Shown: positions 5,377 through 12,959 of the stretch, piece by piece
Layout: the number at the start of each line of letters is the position of its first letter
Position numbering within the stretch: position 1 is the first letter of the stretch
IMG/VR virus record: IMGVR_UViG_3300006802_000705
Location: 1 to 21,377 of that record
Strand: one strand, 5' to 3'
From: a virus
DNA length: 21,377 bases
The notes under the pieces: generated by a model
Databases searched by the model: none
What the model saw: the letters and a program-made list of their open reading frames with translations, nothing else
What the model was told of the DNA's origin: nothing
Made by a program: the position numbers and the translations under genes

Positions 5377-7808
5377 AGAATATAACAATCCAAATTAATG
5401 CGACATCTTTTCCTAGTCAATTGGCTACGGATGCAGAAAAAGCATCTGATACCTTTGGTTTACAAGTAGGACAAGCTATTCAATACGAATGGTTTAAAAA
5501 AGATGGAAATGCTTGTAGATACTATGGTCAATGGCAAGACTTTAAAAAATTAAGATTATACGCTAGAGGAGAACAACCTATAGGTAAATATAAAAATGAA
5601 TTAGCTATTGATGGAGACTTGTCTTATTTAAACTTAGATTGGACTCCTGTTCCTATTATTCCTAAGTTTATTGATATTGTTGTTAATGGTATGTCTGACC
5701 GATTATTTAAGGTTAAAGCATACGCACAAGACGCTATGTCACAATCAAAGCGTAGTAAGTATCAGGACATGATTGAAAGTCAAATGGTAGCAAAACCTGT
5801 TCTTGAAATAATTCAAGAAGAAACTGGTGCTAATCCATTTGTAATGAACCCCGATGAACTACCTCAAACAGATGAGGAACTTTCACTTTATATGCAGCTT
5901 AATTATAAGCCTGCAATTGAGATAGCTGAAGAAGAAGCTATTAATACTATCTTTGATGAAAATCATTATGATGACATTAGAAAAAGACTAAACTATGATT
6001 TAACTGTAGTTGGTCTAGGTGTTGCTAAACATGAGTTTCTTCAAGGTGAAGGAGTTAAGATTTCTTATGTAGACCCAGCCAATATAATTTATAGTTATAC
6101 TGAAGACCCATTTTTTAAAGATTGTTTTTATTGGGGAGAAATCAAAACAGTTCCGATTAGTGAGCTAATGAAGATTGACCAATCTCTTACAAAAGAAGAC
6201 CTACAAGAAATAACACAATACAGCCAGTCTTGGTATGATTATTACAATGTGGCTCAGTTTTATGAAGATAGTTTATTTTATAAAGATACCTGCACGCTAC
6301 TATATTTTAATTACAAGACCACTAAAAAAATTGTTTATAAGAAAAAGAATTTTGACGGGGGTGGTTCTAGAGTAATTGAAAAAGATGAAAACTTTAATCC
6401 TCCTGAAGAAATGATGGAGGAAGGTAATTTTGAAAAGATTGATAGAACCATTGACGTTTGGTACGAAGGTGTTATGGTCATGGGCACTAACATTCTTTTA
6501 CAATGGAAAATGTCTGAGAATATGGTTCGTCCTAAATCAGCATCTCAACACGCATTACCAAACTATGTAGCTTGCGCTCCACGTATGTATAAAGGAGTGA
6601 TTGAATCTTTGTGTCGAAGAATGATTCCATTCGCTGACTTAATTCAAATTACTCACTTAAAGCTTCAGCAAGTAATTGCACGTACTGTCCCTGATGGTGT
6701 ATTTATTGATGCAGATGGTTTGAATGAGATTGACTTGGGAACAGGCAATGCTTATAATCCTGAAGATGCTTTAAGGTTATATTTCCAAACAGGTTCTGTT
6801 ATTGGTAGAAGCTATACCCAGGATGGAGACTTTAATAATGCTAGAGTTCCTATTCAGCAATTAAGCTCTAATTCAGGCTCAGGAAAGACTCAAATGCTAA
6901 TCACCAATATGAATCATTATATTGATATGATTAGGTCTGTAACAGGTCTTAATGAGGCTCGTGATGGCTCTATGCCTGACCCTAATTCTTTAGTTGGGTT
7001 ACAGAAATTAGCAGCTCTTAATTCTAATACAGCGACAAGACACATACTTGATGGAAGCTTATATATTTATAGGTCACTATCAGAGGCATTAACTTATAGA
7101 GTAGCAGACATATTAGAGTATTCTGATTTTGCAGATGAGTTTGCAAATCAAATAGGAAAATATAATGTGTCTATTTTAAATGAAGTTAAGGGATTATATA
7201 TTTATGATTTTGGTATATTCATTGAAGTATCTCCTGATGAAGAACAAAAAGCTCAATTGGAAGCTAACATACAAATGGCTTTATCTAAAGGCGATATTAA
7301 TCTTGAAGATGCTATCGACATTAGAGAGCTAAAGAATCTGAAGCTTGCCAATCAATTGCTTAAATTAAAAAGAATAAAGAAGCAAGAGAGAGAGGAAAAG
7401 ATGCAAATGCAACAGCAAGCTATAGTTGCTCAACAGCAGATGCAATCTCAACAAATGGCTGCTGAAACAGCAATGCAGAAAATACAGTTGGAAACTCAAG
7501 CCAAGATGCAGCTCAAGCAGGCTGAGATTGCTTTTGAAATAGAGAAGAGTAAGAATGAGGCTATGCTTAAATCTCAATTGATGAGAGAGGAGTTTGATTA
7601 TAACATTCAACTTAGAAGTATGGATATAACTAATCTTACTGAAAGAGAAAAAATGAAAGAGGACTCCAAAGCTAAAAGAATTAGTCAGCAAAATACGGAG
7701 CAGTCTAAACTTATAAATCAAAGAAAAAACAATCTACCTCCTTTGAATTTTGAATCAAATGAAGATAGCTTAGATGGATTTGATTTAGCAGAATTTGAGC
7801 CTCGATAA
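5373..7808 (+). CDS. Portal protein
   Basis: This 811-residue protein follows terL by an ATGA overlap. It has the composition of podovirus-type portals: an N-terminal region with RLYARGEQ and YLNLDWTPVPIIPKF, a central α/β region (VGLGVAKHEF, then VDPANIIYSYTEDP), and the conserved EARDGSMPDPNSLVGLQK stretch near residue 530. The C-terminal ~150 residues become a long helix rich in Gln, Met, Glu and Lys (QQQAIVAQQQMQSQQ), resembling the helical barrel that extends into the capsid in P22-type portals. The last 25 residues are acidic and probably disordered. A dodecameric ring at one capsid vertex, docking terminase and later the connector proteins, is expected. The assignment is strong from length, order and these patterns. 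Confidence 0.92.
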   Translation: MKNITIQINATSFPSQLATDAEKASDTFGLQVGQAIQYEWFKKDGNACRYYGQWQDFKKLRLYARGEQPIGKYKNELAIDGDLSYLNLDWTPVPIIPKFIDIVVNGMSDRLFKVKAYAQDAMSQSKRSKYQDMIESQMVAKPVLEIIQEETGANPFVMNPDELPQTDEELSLYMQLNYKPAIEIAEEEAINTIFDENHYDDIRKRLNYDLTVVGLGVAKHEFLQGEGVKISYVDPANIIYSYTEDPFFKDCFYWGEIKTVPISELMKIDQSLTKEDLQEITQYSQSWYDYYNVAQFYEDSLFYKDTCTLLYFNYKTTKKIVYKKKNFDGGGSRVIEKDENFNPPEEMMEEGNFEKIDRTIDVWYEGVMVMGTNILLQWKMSENMVRPKSASQHALPNYVACAPRMYKGVIESLCRRMIPFADLIQITHLKLQQVIARTVPDGVFIDADGLNEIDLGTGNAYNPEDALRLYFQTGSVIGRSYTQDGDFNNARVPIQQLSSNSGSGKTQMLITNMNHYIDMIRSVTGLNEARDGSMPDPNSLVGLQKLAALNSNTATRHILDGSLYIYRSLSEALTYRVADILEYSDFADEFANQIGKYNVSILNEVKGLYIYDFGIFIEVSPDEEQKAQLEANIQMALSKGDINLEDAIDIRELKNLKLANQLLKLKRIKKQEREEKMQMQQQAIVAQQQMQSQQMAAETAMQKIQLETQAKMQLKQAEIAFEIEKSKNEAMLKSQLMREEFDYNIQLRSMDITNLTEREKMKEDSKAKRISQQNTEQSKLINQRKNNLPPLNFESNEDSLDGFDLAEFEPR

Positions 7809-7826
7809 AATATTAAAATAATTAAT

Positions 7827-7834
7827 TAAGTTTG
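7827..7834 (+). promoter_or_regulatory. Putative Bacteroidota -7 promoter element upstream of scaffold/capsid genes
   Basis: The sequence TAAGTTTG matches TAnnTTTG and lies in the 46-bp gap between portal and scaffold, 20 bp before the scaffold ATG. Transcription would start roughly 6-8 bases downstream, leaving a short A/T-rich leader. No good -33 TTTG box is found at the usual distance, so the call rests on the -7 element and its position. It would give the scaffold and capsid genes their own supply of mRNA. Confidence 0.35.
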
Positions 7835-7854
7835 TATAAATAAAATCTAATAAA

Positions 7855-8943
7855 ATGGAATTGAAAGTAAGGTCACTAGATGTAATTGAACCCAAGAGCG
7901 TTCAAGAGGTAGAAAATGAATTAATTGAAAAACATGAAGAGTCTTTAAACTCTGATAATAATTATGAATCAGAAGAAACTCAATTAGAGCAAGAGCCTTC
8001 TAATGAGTTTAATTTTAAAGACGAAGACGTTATTTCATATATTGGTAAAAGATATAATAAGCAGATTAACTCTTTAGATGATTTGGTTGCTGAGAGAAAA
8101 GAATCAGAGCCACTCCCTGAAGATGTATCTGCTTATTTAAAGTATAAAAAAGAAACAGGCAGAGGGTTTGAGGATTTTTTAGAATTGAAGAAAGACTTTG
8201 ATTCAATGAATCCCGACCAACTGCTAAAGCAATATTTAACTTCCACTCAAGAAGGATTGGATAGTGATGATATTGAAGCTTTAATGGAAGATTATTCATA
8301 CGATGAAGATTTGGATGATGAGTCTACCGTTAAGAAAGTTAAGATTGCTAGAAAAAAAATTATTGCTGAGGCTAAGAAATACTTCAACAATCAAAAGGAA
8401 AAATACAGAATCCCGCTTGAGTCAAGTATGGGTTCTATTCCTGATGAAGATAAGGAGTTATACGAAAGCTATAAGCAGTATGTGAGTGAGGCGAAGACTA
8501 TAGAGGAGGAGACGAATCGAAAGCGTAGATGGTTTGACCAAAAAACTGATGAGGTCTTTAGTAAAGACTTTAAAGGATTTGAGTTCAATGTCAACGATAA
8601 GAAAATTTTGTTTGCTCCTGGTGATGCCAATGAGTTAAAGAAAATTCAAGCTACACCTCAGAACTTTGTAAATAAGTTCTTGGATGAAAGTGGAATGATT
8701 AAAGACGCATCGGGATACCATAGGTCATTAGCCATTGCAATGAATCCTGAGAAGTTCGCTAAGTTCTTTTATGAGCAAGGTATGTCAGATGCTACTGACG
8801 ATGTTACTCGTAAAATTAAGAACATCAATATGACGGAGCGTAGAGCTCCTGAATTAGGTAAACCAACAGGAGGAATGCAGGTGAGAGCGGTAAACCCTGA
8901 TTCAGGTAGAAACCTGAAAATACGCAGTGCAAAAAAAATGTAA
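7855..8943 (+). CDS. Putative capsid scaffolding protein
   Basis: This 362-residue, highly charged, mostly helical protein lies between portal and major capsid protein, the classic scaffold position. The first 60 residues are acidic and low-complexity (many Glu, Asn and Ser). A segment at about 57-200 (DVISYIGKRYN, LPEDVSAYLKYKKETGR, then an Asp/Glu-rich helix and KVKIARKKIIAEAKKYF) follows a pattern shared by scaffold-like proteins of large and crAss-like phages. The C-terminus turns basic and flexible (GRNLKIRSAKKM), as expected for a tail that grips capsid subunits during prohead assembly. No protease catalytic motif is evident, so removal of the scaffold would need another protease or exit intact. 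The assignment rests on position and composition. Confidence 0.72.
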   Translation: MELKVRSLDVIEPKSVQEVENELIEKHEESLNSDNNYESEETQLEQEPSNEFNFKDEDVISYIGKRYNKQINSLDDLVAERKESEPLPEDVSAYLKYKKETGRGFEDFLELKKDFDSMNPDQLLKQYLTSTQEGLDSDDIEALMEDYSYDEDLDDESTVKKVKIARKKIIAEAKKYFNNQKEKYRIPLESSMGSIPDEDKELYESYKQYVSEAKTIEEETNRKRRWFDQKTDEVFSKDFKGFEFNVNDKKILFAPGDANELKKIQATPQNFVNKFLDESGMIKDASGYHRSLAIAMNPEKFAKFFYEQGMSDATDDVTRKIKNINMTERRAPELGKPTGGMQVRAVNPDSGRNLKIRSAKKM

Positions 8944-8962
8944 AAACTAAAAACTAAAAAAA
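8944..8962 (+). promoter_or_regulatory. A-rich translation leader of the major capsid gene
   Basis: The gap consists almost only of A with a doubled AAAACT unit and runs straight into the capsid ATG. There is no Shine-Dalgarno sequence. In Bacteroidota, A-rich, unstructured bases just before the start codon raise translation, so this is a plausible strong initiation region for the most abundant virion protein. Similar A-rich leaders precede the starts at 742, 10463 and 17376. Confidence 0.4.
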
Positions 8963-10381
8963 ATGGCAAGTGCATTATTGAGTAATCCTACCTACCAACT
9001 TCAGCCAAGTGCTGAGCAGGTGGCTTTGCAAACAAACTACATTACCAACTTCAACTTCTTGAATCAGTATCTTCCTGATACCTATGAGAAAGAATTTGAG
9101 CGTTATGGAAACAGAACCATCGCTTCCTTCCTTAGAATGGTTGGAGCTGAGATGCCTTCTAACTCTGACCAAATTAAGTGGGCTGAGCAAGGTCGTCTTC
9201 ACATTAAGTACACTGACGTAACTTCAGCTGCTGCTGCAGGTTCCGCTACAGCTACTTTCACAGTTGCTGATTCAGGTGTTACTTATATCGCTATCCGTGT
9301 TGGACAAACTGTAATGATTCAGAACAACGCTTCAGGTGTGTTCAACAAAGGTATCGTTACTGCTGTACCTTCTGCTACTACCTTTACTGTTGCTTTCTAT
9401 GAGGCTGCAGGTCAGGCTTTCGCTGTATCTACTCAGTGTACTGTATTTATCTACGGTTCTGAATTTAAGAAAGGTACTAACGGAATGGTTGGTTCTTTGG
9501 AATCTGAAGATGAAATCTTCTCTAACAACCCTATTATCATCAAAGATAAGTATGCGGTTAATGGTTCTGATATGGCTCAAATTGGTTGGGTTGAAGTAAC
9601 TACTGAGAACGGTGCTACAGGTTACTTGTGGTATTTGAAATCTGAGCATGAGACTCGTCTTCGTTTCGAAGATTATCTTGAGACTGCAATGATTGAAGCA
9701 GTTCCTGCTGCTACAGGTTCAGGTGCTAAGGTTGCTGGAATGATGGGTTCTGAAGGTATCTTCTATGCTGTTAACGAGCGTGGTAACGTATGGGGTGGTG
9801 GAACTCCTACTTCTCTTTCTGATTGGGATTCTATTGTTTCTCGTCTTGACAAGCAAGGAGCTATTGAAGAGAACGTAATCTTCGTTAATCGTGGTCTATC
9901 TTTCGATATCGACAATATGTTGGCTACATTGAATGGATACACTTCAGGTGGTGTTGCTCAGTCTGCATCATTCGGTTTGTTCGACAATGATGTTGATATG
10001 GCGTTGAACCTTGGATTCACTGGATTCCGTAGAGGTTATGACTTCTATAAGTCTGACTGGAAGTATTTAAATGACCCAACTATGCGTGGTGGTCTAAATG
10101 CTACTGCTGCTACCGCTACTGGTACTATCACTGGTTTGTTGGTTCCTGCAGGTTCTACTTCAGTATATGACCAAATCATGGGTAAGAACGCTAAGCGTCC
10201 ATTCTTGCACGTTCGTTACAGAGCTTCTGAGTCTGAAGACAGACGTTACAAGACTTGGATTACTGGTTCTGCTGGAGGGGCTGCTACTAGCGACCTTGAT
10301 GCAATGGAGGTTAACTTCTTGTCTGAGCGTTGTGTATGTACCTTGGGTGCTAACAACTTCGTATTGTTCAGATACGGATGA
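8963..10381 (+). CDS. Major capsid protein (HK97-fold type)
   Basis: This 472-residue protein is placed after the scaffold, and its pattern matches crAss-like and related capsid proteins. There is an N-terminal helical arm (about 1-80). A conserved core follows: FKKGTNGMVGSLES, FSNNPIIIKDKYAVNGSD, AQIGWVEVTTE, GYLWYLKSEHETRLRFEDYLE (given here in pieces, 168-240). The C-terminal half is α/β. Residues about 86-165 form a Thr/Val/Ala-rich β stretch (ATATFTV, IRVGQTVMI, GIVTAV, TFTVAFYEAAG) that looks like an inserted small β-barrel, probably surface-exposed. Codon use differs from neighbours: 14 of 20 Arg codons are CGT and most Phe codons are TTC, signs of selection for very high expression. 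A strong terminator follows directly. Confidence 0.9.
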   Translation: MASALLSNPTYQLQPSAEQVALQTNYITNFNFLNQYLPDTYEKEFERYGNRTIASFLRMVGAEMPSNSDQIKWAEQGRLHIKYTDVTSAAAAGSATATFTVADSGVTYIAIRVGQTVMIQNNASGVFNKGIVTAVPSATTFTVAFYEAAGQAFAVSTQCTVFIYGSEFKKGTNGMVGSLESEDEIFSNNPIIIKDKYAVNGSDMAQIGWVEVTTENGATGYLWYLKSEHETRLRFEDYLETAMIEAVPAATGSGAKVAGMMGSEGIFYAVNERGNVWGGGTPTSLSDWDSIVSRLDKQGAIEENVIFVNRGLSFDIDNMLATLNGYTSGGVAQSASFGLFDNDVDMALNLGFTGFRRGYDFYKSDWKYLNDPTMRGGLNATAATATGTITGLLVPAGSTSVYDQIMGKNAKRPFLHVRYRASESEDRRYKTWITGSAGGAATSDLDAMEVNFLSERCVCTLGANNFVLFRYG

Positions 10382-10395
10382 TAAGTTGAAAGATT

Positions 10396-10428
10396 GGAGG
10401 GTGTCTTTAAAGACACTCTCCTTTTTTT
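10396..10428 (+). terminator. Rho-independent terminator after the major capsid gene
   Basis: GGAGGGTGTCTTT (10396-10408) pairs with AAAGACACTCTCC (10409-10421) with a single G·U pair; in practice a few central A/T bases form the loop. Seven T residues follow at 10422-10428. It lies 15 bp beyond the capsid stop and is one of only two such structures seen, so it probably ends or stabilises the abundant capsid mRNA. Confidence 0.9.
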
Positions 10429-10462
10429 AATAAAATAAAATCAAATAAAATTAAATTATAAA

Positions 10463-11203
10463 ATGGCAAAGAACGCACCTGTAGACAAGGTCTACAAATT
10501 AAAAATTGGGAGTCCACTTTCATACACACTTGCATCAAGAAACCACCCTAGATTCCCGTTAATGTGGTTTGATGAGAAGAACAATGTTAATAGAGCTTTA
10601 AGATACGCAACCAATCAGAAGTCTCCTTTTGAGGATGAACAAGATGGAAATGCTATCATTGAGCCAATCATCTTTGAAGATGGTTTTTTAAGAGTTCCTA
10701 AAAACAATCCTGTACTTCAGCAATTTCTACACTACCATCCATTAAATGGTATTATATTTAATGAAGTAGACAAAGAGAAAGAAGCTGCTGAAGAAGTTGA
10801 GGATTTGAATATTGAGGTTGAAGCTTTAATTGAAGCTAGACAATTGAGTATTGAACAAATAGAAACCTTAACTAGAGTGATGTTTGGTAAAGACCCATCT
10901 ACTATATCTACCGCTGAATTAAAGCGTGATATTTTGGTATTTGCAAAGACAGACCCTAGAGAGTTTTTGAATATATTAAATGACCCCGAGTTAAAATTTC
11001 AAGCTAAAGTGAGAATGTTCTTTGAGAACAAGCTATTGGTTTTAAGGAACAACGATAAAGAGATTTGGTTTAATACATCAACTAACAAAAAGAAGATGAT
11101 GTCTATCCCTTACGGAGAAGACCCGTATGAAATTGCTGGTGGATTCTTACAGAGCGATGAAGGGATTGATGCATTGAAAATGTTAGAGTCAATTTTGTCT
11201 TAA
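10463..11203 (+). CDS. Unknown virion-module protein between two terminators
   Basis: This 246-residue soluble protein starts with a domain of about 105 residues (PLSYTLASRNHPRFPLMWFDE, cited here in part, then RALRYATNQKSPFEDEQDG and FLRVPKNNPVLQQFLHYHP). A charged coiled-coil linker follows at about 105-130 (EKEAAEEVEDLNIEVEALIEA), then a helical domain with LTRVMFGKDPSTISTAELKR and PREFLNIL. The same pattern is familiar from proteins placed just after capsid genes in Bacteroidota and other large phages, but I know no proven function. A head-completion or minor capsid role is inferred from position. The gap before it holds a terminator and then only A/T-rich DNA without a recognisable promoter. 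Expression may therefore depend on read-through from the capsid gene. A second terminator follows. Confidence 0.82.
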   Translation: MAKNAPVDKVYKLKIGSPLSYTLASRNHPRFPLMWFDEKNNVNRALRYATNQKSPFEDEQDGNAIIEPIIFEDGFLRVPKNNPVLQQFLHYHPLNGIIFNEVDKEKEAAEEVEDLNIEVEALIEARQLSIEQIETLTRVMFGKDPSTISTAELKRDILVFAKTDPREFLNILNDPELKFQAKVRMFFENKLLVLRNNDKEIWFNTSTNKKKMMSIPYGEDPYEIAGGFLQSDEGIDALKMLESILS

Positions 11204-11237
11204 ATTATTAATCGTTTTTCATTTTCATAGGTTAAAT

Positions 11238-11266
11238 AGGGGGCATAGTTGTGCCTCCTTTTTTTT
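11238..11266 (+). terminator. Rho-independent terminator before the connector genes
   Basis: AGGGGGCA (11238-11245) pairs with TGCCTCCT (11252-11259), with one G·U pair and a six-base loop. Eight T residues occupy 11259-11266. It ends the capsid-side transcript and is followed within 3 bp by a putative promoter for the tail genes. Confidence 0.88.
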
Positions 11267-11268
11267 AT

Positions 11269-11276
11269 TATATTTG
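11269..11276 (+). promoter_or_regulatory. Putative Bacteroidota -7 promoter element for the tail operon
   Basis: TATATTTG matches TAnnTTTG perfectly, sits immediately after the terminator and lies 15 bp before the ATG at 11292. A weak TTG lies about 17 bp upstream, inside the terminator loop, but a good -33 box is missing. Termination followed by re-initiation is the simplest reading of this 88-bp gap. Of the three -7 matches in this window, this one has the best context. Confidence 0.45.
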
Positions 11277-11291
11277 TAAAAAGGCGAAAAA

Positions 11292-12032
11292 ATGATAAAC
11301 TCTGTTAGAAATACGGTACTATCCGTTTTAAACAAGAATAATTACGGCTATATATCCCCATCAGACTTTAACTTGTTTGCCAAGCAGGCTCAGCTAGAAG
11401 TGTTTGACGAATACTTTTCTGAATACAATAAGATTGTCAATATGGAAAATGCTCGTATGGCAGGCACAGATTATGCGGATTTAAACAAGTCTATTGCAGA
11501 AGCCATGGAAACATTTATTACGACTTCAACTTTGACTCAGGTTTCAGTTGCTACTAATAGATTTTTTCTACCTTCTTTGACAACAACAGGCTCAGATTAT
11601 TTTCTTATAAATAAAATACTTTGTTTTGATGCGTCAGTTTCTCCTAGAGTTTATAAAGGAGAAGCTGAAAAAGTTACGCATTCAAAAATAACTTTGCTTG
11701 TAAATTCAAATCTTACTTCTCCTACAGAAACTTATCCTGCATATACGCAAGAAGGTAATTTTATTACTGTTTATCCAGCTACGATAAATTTACCAAACGA
11801 AGTAGACGCTAATTATTTCAGATATCCAAGAGACCCTAAATGGACGTACATTACTTTGTCCAATGGTGAGCCTGTATTTAATCAATCACAACCTGACTAT
11901 CAAGATTTTGAGGTTCCACTAGAAGACGAAATAAAATTAGTTTCAAAGATTCTTCAATATGCAGGAATGTCTATACGTGAGGTTGAGGCAATTCAGTTTG
12001 GTGGTAATGAAGAACAAAAACAATCACAATAA
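11292..12032 (+). CDS. Putative connector/ring virion protein 1
   Basis: This 246-residue protein opens the tail operon. The N-terminal half is helical (NNYGYISPSDFNLFAKQAQL, then EVFDEYFSEYNK). This pattern recurs at the start of structural proteins located after the capsid gene in crAss-like and related phages. A β-rich middle follows (VATNRFFLPSL, FITVYPATI), then the ANYFRYPRDPKWTY stretch and a helical C-terminus (VPLEDEIKLVSKILQYAG) with a Gln/Glu/Lys tail. Such proteins form rings below the portal in podovirus-like tails. The exact ring cannot be assigned. It is followed after 2 bp by a second connector-type gene, implying joint production. Confidence 0.68.
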   Translation: MINSVRNTVLSVLNKNNYGYISPSDFNLFAKQAQLEVFDEYFSEYNKIVNMENARMAGTDYADLNKSIAEAMETFITTSTLTQVSVATNRFFLPSLTTTGSDYFLINKILCFDASVSPRVYKGEAEKVTHSKITLLVNSNLTSPTETYPAYTQEGNFITVYPATINLPNEVDANYFRYPRDPKWTYITLSNGEPVFNQSQPDYQDFEVPLEDEIKLVSKILQYAGMSIREVEAIQFGGNEEQKQSQ

Positions 12033-12034
12033 TT

Positions 12035-12958
12035 ATGGCATACATCAGTCAATATCAGTATTACGAAAATGGTGGCGCTAGTCCTGAAGATGCCAATTGG
12101 GGTTCTTATCAGTACGTAAGCCTTAAAGACATTGTTAACAACTTTTTGTTAATGTATTCAGGTAACCATTCTTTAGTAAATAATGAAGAGAGATACAGAG
12201 TATTATTCCACGCAAAAAGAGCTATTCAAGAACTTAATTACGATGCGTTTAAGGAAATAAAAGTTTTGGAGCTTACTGTCTCTGATAACTTAAAATTTAT
12301 CTTGCCTTCTGACTATGTCAATTGGGTTAGAATATCTCTTTACAAAGATGGTTGGTTGAGGCCATTGTCTGAAAATATTCAGACCTTATCATCTAAAGCT
12401 TATCTTCAAGATAATCAGTATAGGATTTTATTTGATGAAGAAGGAAATGCATTGTCTCCTGAATACTCTCAAATTGATTTAGATAACATTACAGGAATTA
12501 AGAAAAGTATTTATCTAAATAAAGGTAATCAATTTGATGGAAGTGAAGGATGGAACTATGATGGGATGTGGTATTTTGAAGGAAATATTGGGGCTGCTTA
12601 TGGTTTAAATACTGAGACGGCTAACTTCAATCCTACATTTAATATTGACAGAAAAGCTGGTGTAATTAACTTTGATTCTCCAATGGCTGGTCAGCAATGT
12701 ATTGTAGAATACGTATCTGATGGCATGGAAAATGGAGACGACTCTAAGATTACTGTAAATAAATTATTTGAAAAATACATTTATGCTTACATTCAACATG
12801 AAATATTAAGCAGTAAATTGGGGGTTCAAGAATATATTGTTGCTCGTTCTCGTAAGGAGAAATCAGCATTGCTAAGAAATGCAAAGATTAGAATCAGTAA
12901 CATCCATCCAGGCAGGCTCTTAATGAACTTGAGAGGATTAGACAAGCAAATTAAATAA
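12035..12958 (+). CDS. Putative connector/ring virion protein 2 (head-to-tail adaptor type)
   Basis: This 307-residue protein has an N-terminal helical segment (SLKDIVNNFLLMYSGN, then EERYRVLFHAKRAIQELNYD) followed by a β domain with LPSDYVNWVRISLYKDGWLRP. That order is typical of gp4/gp11-type tail adaptor and ring proteins, which bind under the portal. The middle (about 125-215) is β-rich with aromatic residues and ends with AGVINFDSPMAGQQCIVEYVSDG. The C-terminus returns to a helix bundle (KYIYAYIQHEILSSKLG, then KEKSALLRNAKIRISNI) that probably contacts neighbouring subunits. It is separated by 2 bp from the gene before and by 1 bp from the giant tail gene after. No enzymatic motif is seen. 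Confidence 0.7.
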   Translation: MAYISQYQYYENGGASPEDANWGSYQYVSLKDIVNNFLLMYSGNHSLVNNEERYRVLFHAKRAIQELNYDAFKEIKVLELTVSDNLKFILPSDYVNWVRISLYKDGWLRPLSENIQTLSSKAYLQDNQYRILFDEEGNALSPEYSQIDLDNITGIKKSIYLNKGNQFDGSEGWNYDGMWYFEGNIGAAYGLNTETANFNPTFNIDRKAGVINFDSPMAGQQCIVEYVSDGMENGDDSKITVNKLFEKYIYAYIQHEILSSKLGVQEYIVARSRKEKSALLRNAKIRISNIHPGRLLMNLRGLDKQIK

Positions 12959-12959
12959 G

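Noticed and set aside
7365-7721. Minus-strand frame rich in Leu, Phe and Ser opposite the end of the portal gene
   Set aside because: The composition is the expected antisense reading of a Gln/Glu/Lys-rich coiled coil; it is not a membrane protein gene.
7809-7854. Terminator between portal and scaffold genes
   Set aside because: The gap is AT-rich with short palindromic TTAATTAA-like bases but no GC-containing stem or T-tract.
9332-9649. Overlapping frames on both strands inside the capsid gene
   Set aside because: They follow from the biased codon use of the capsid gene and carry no motif.
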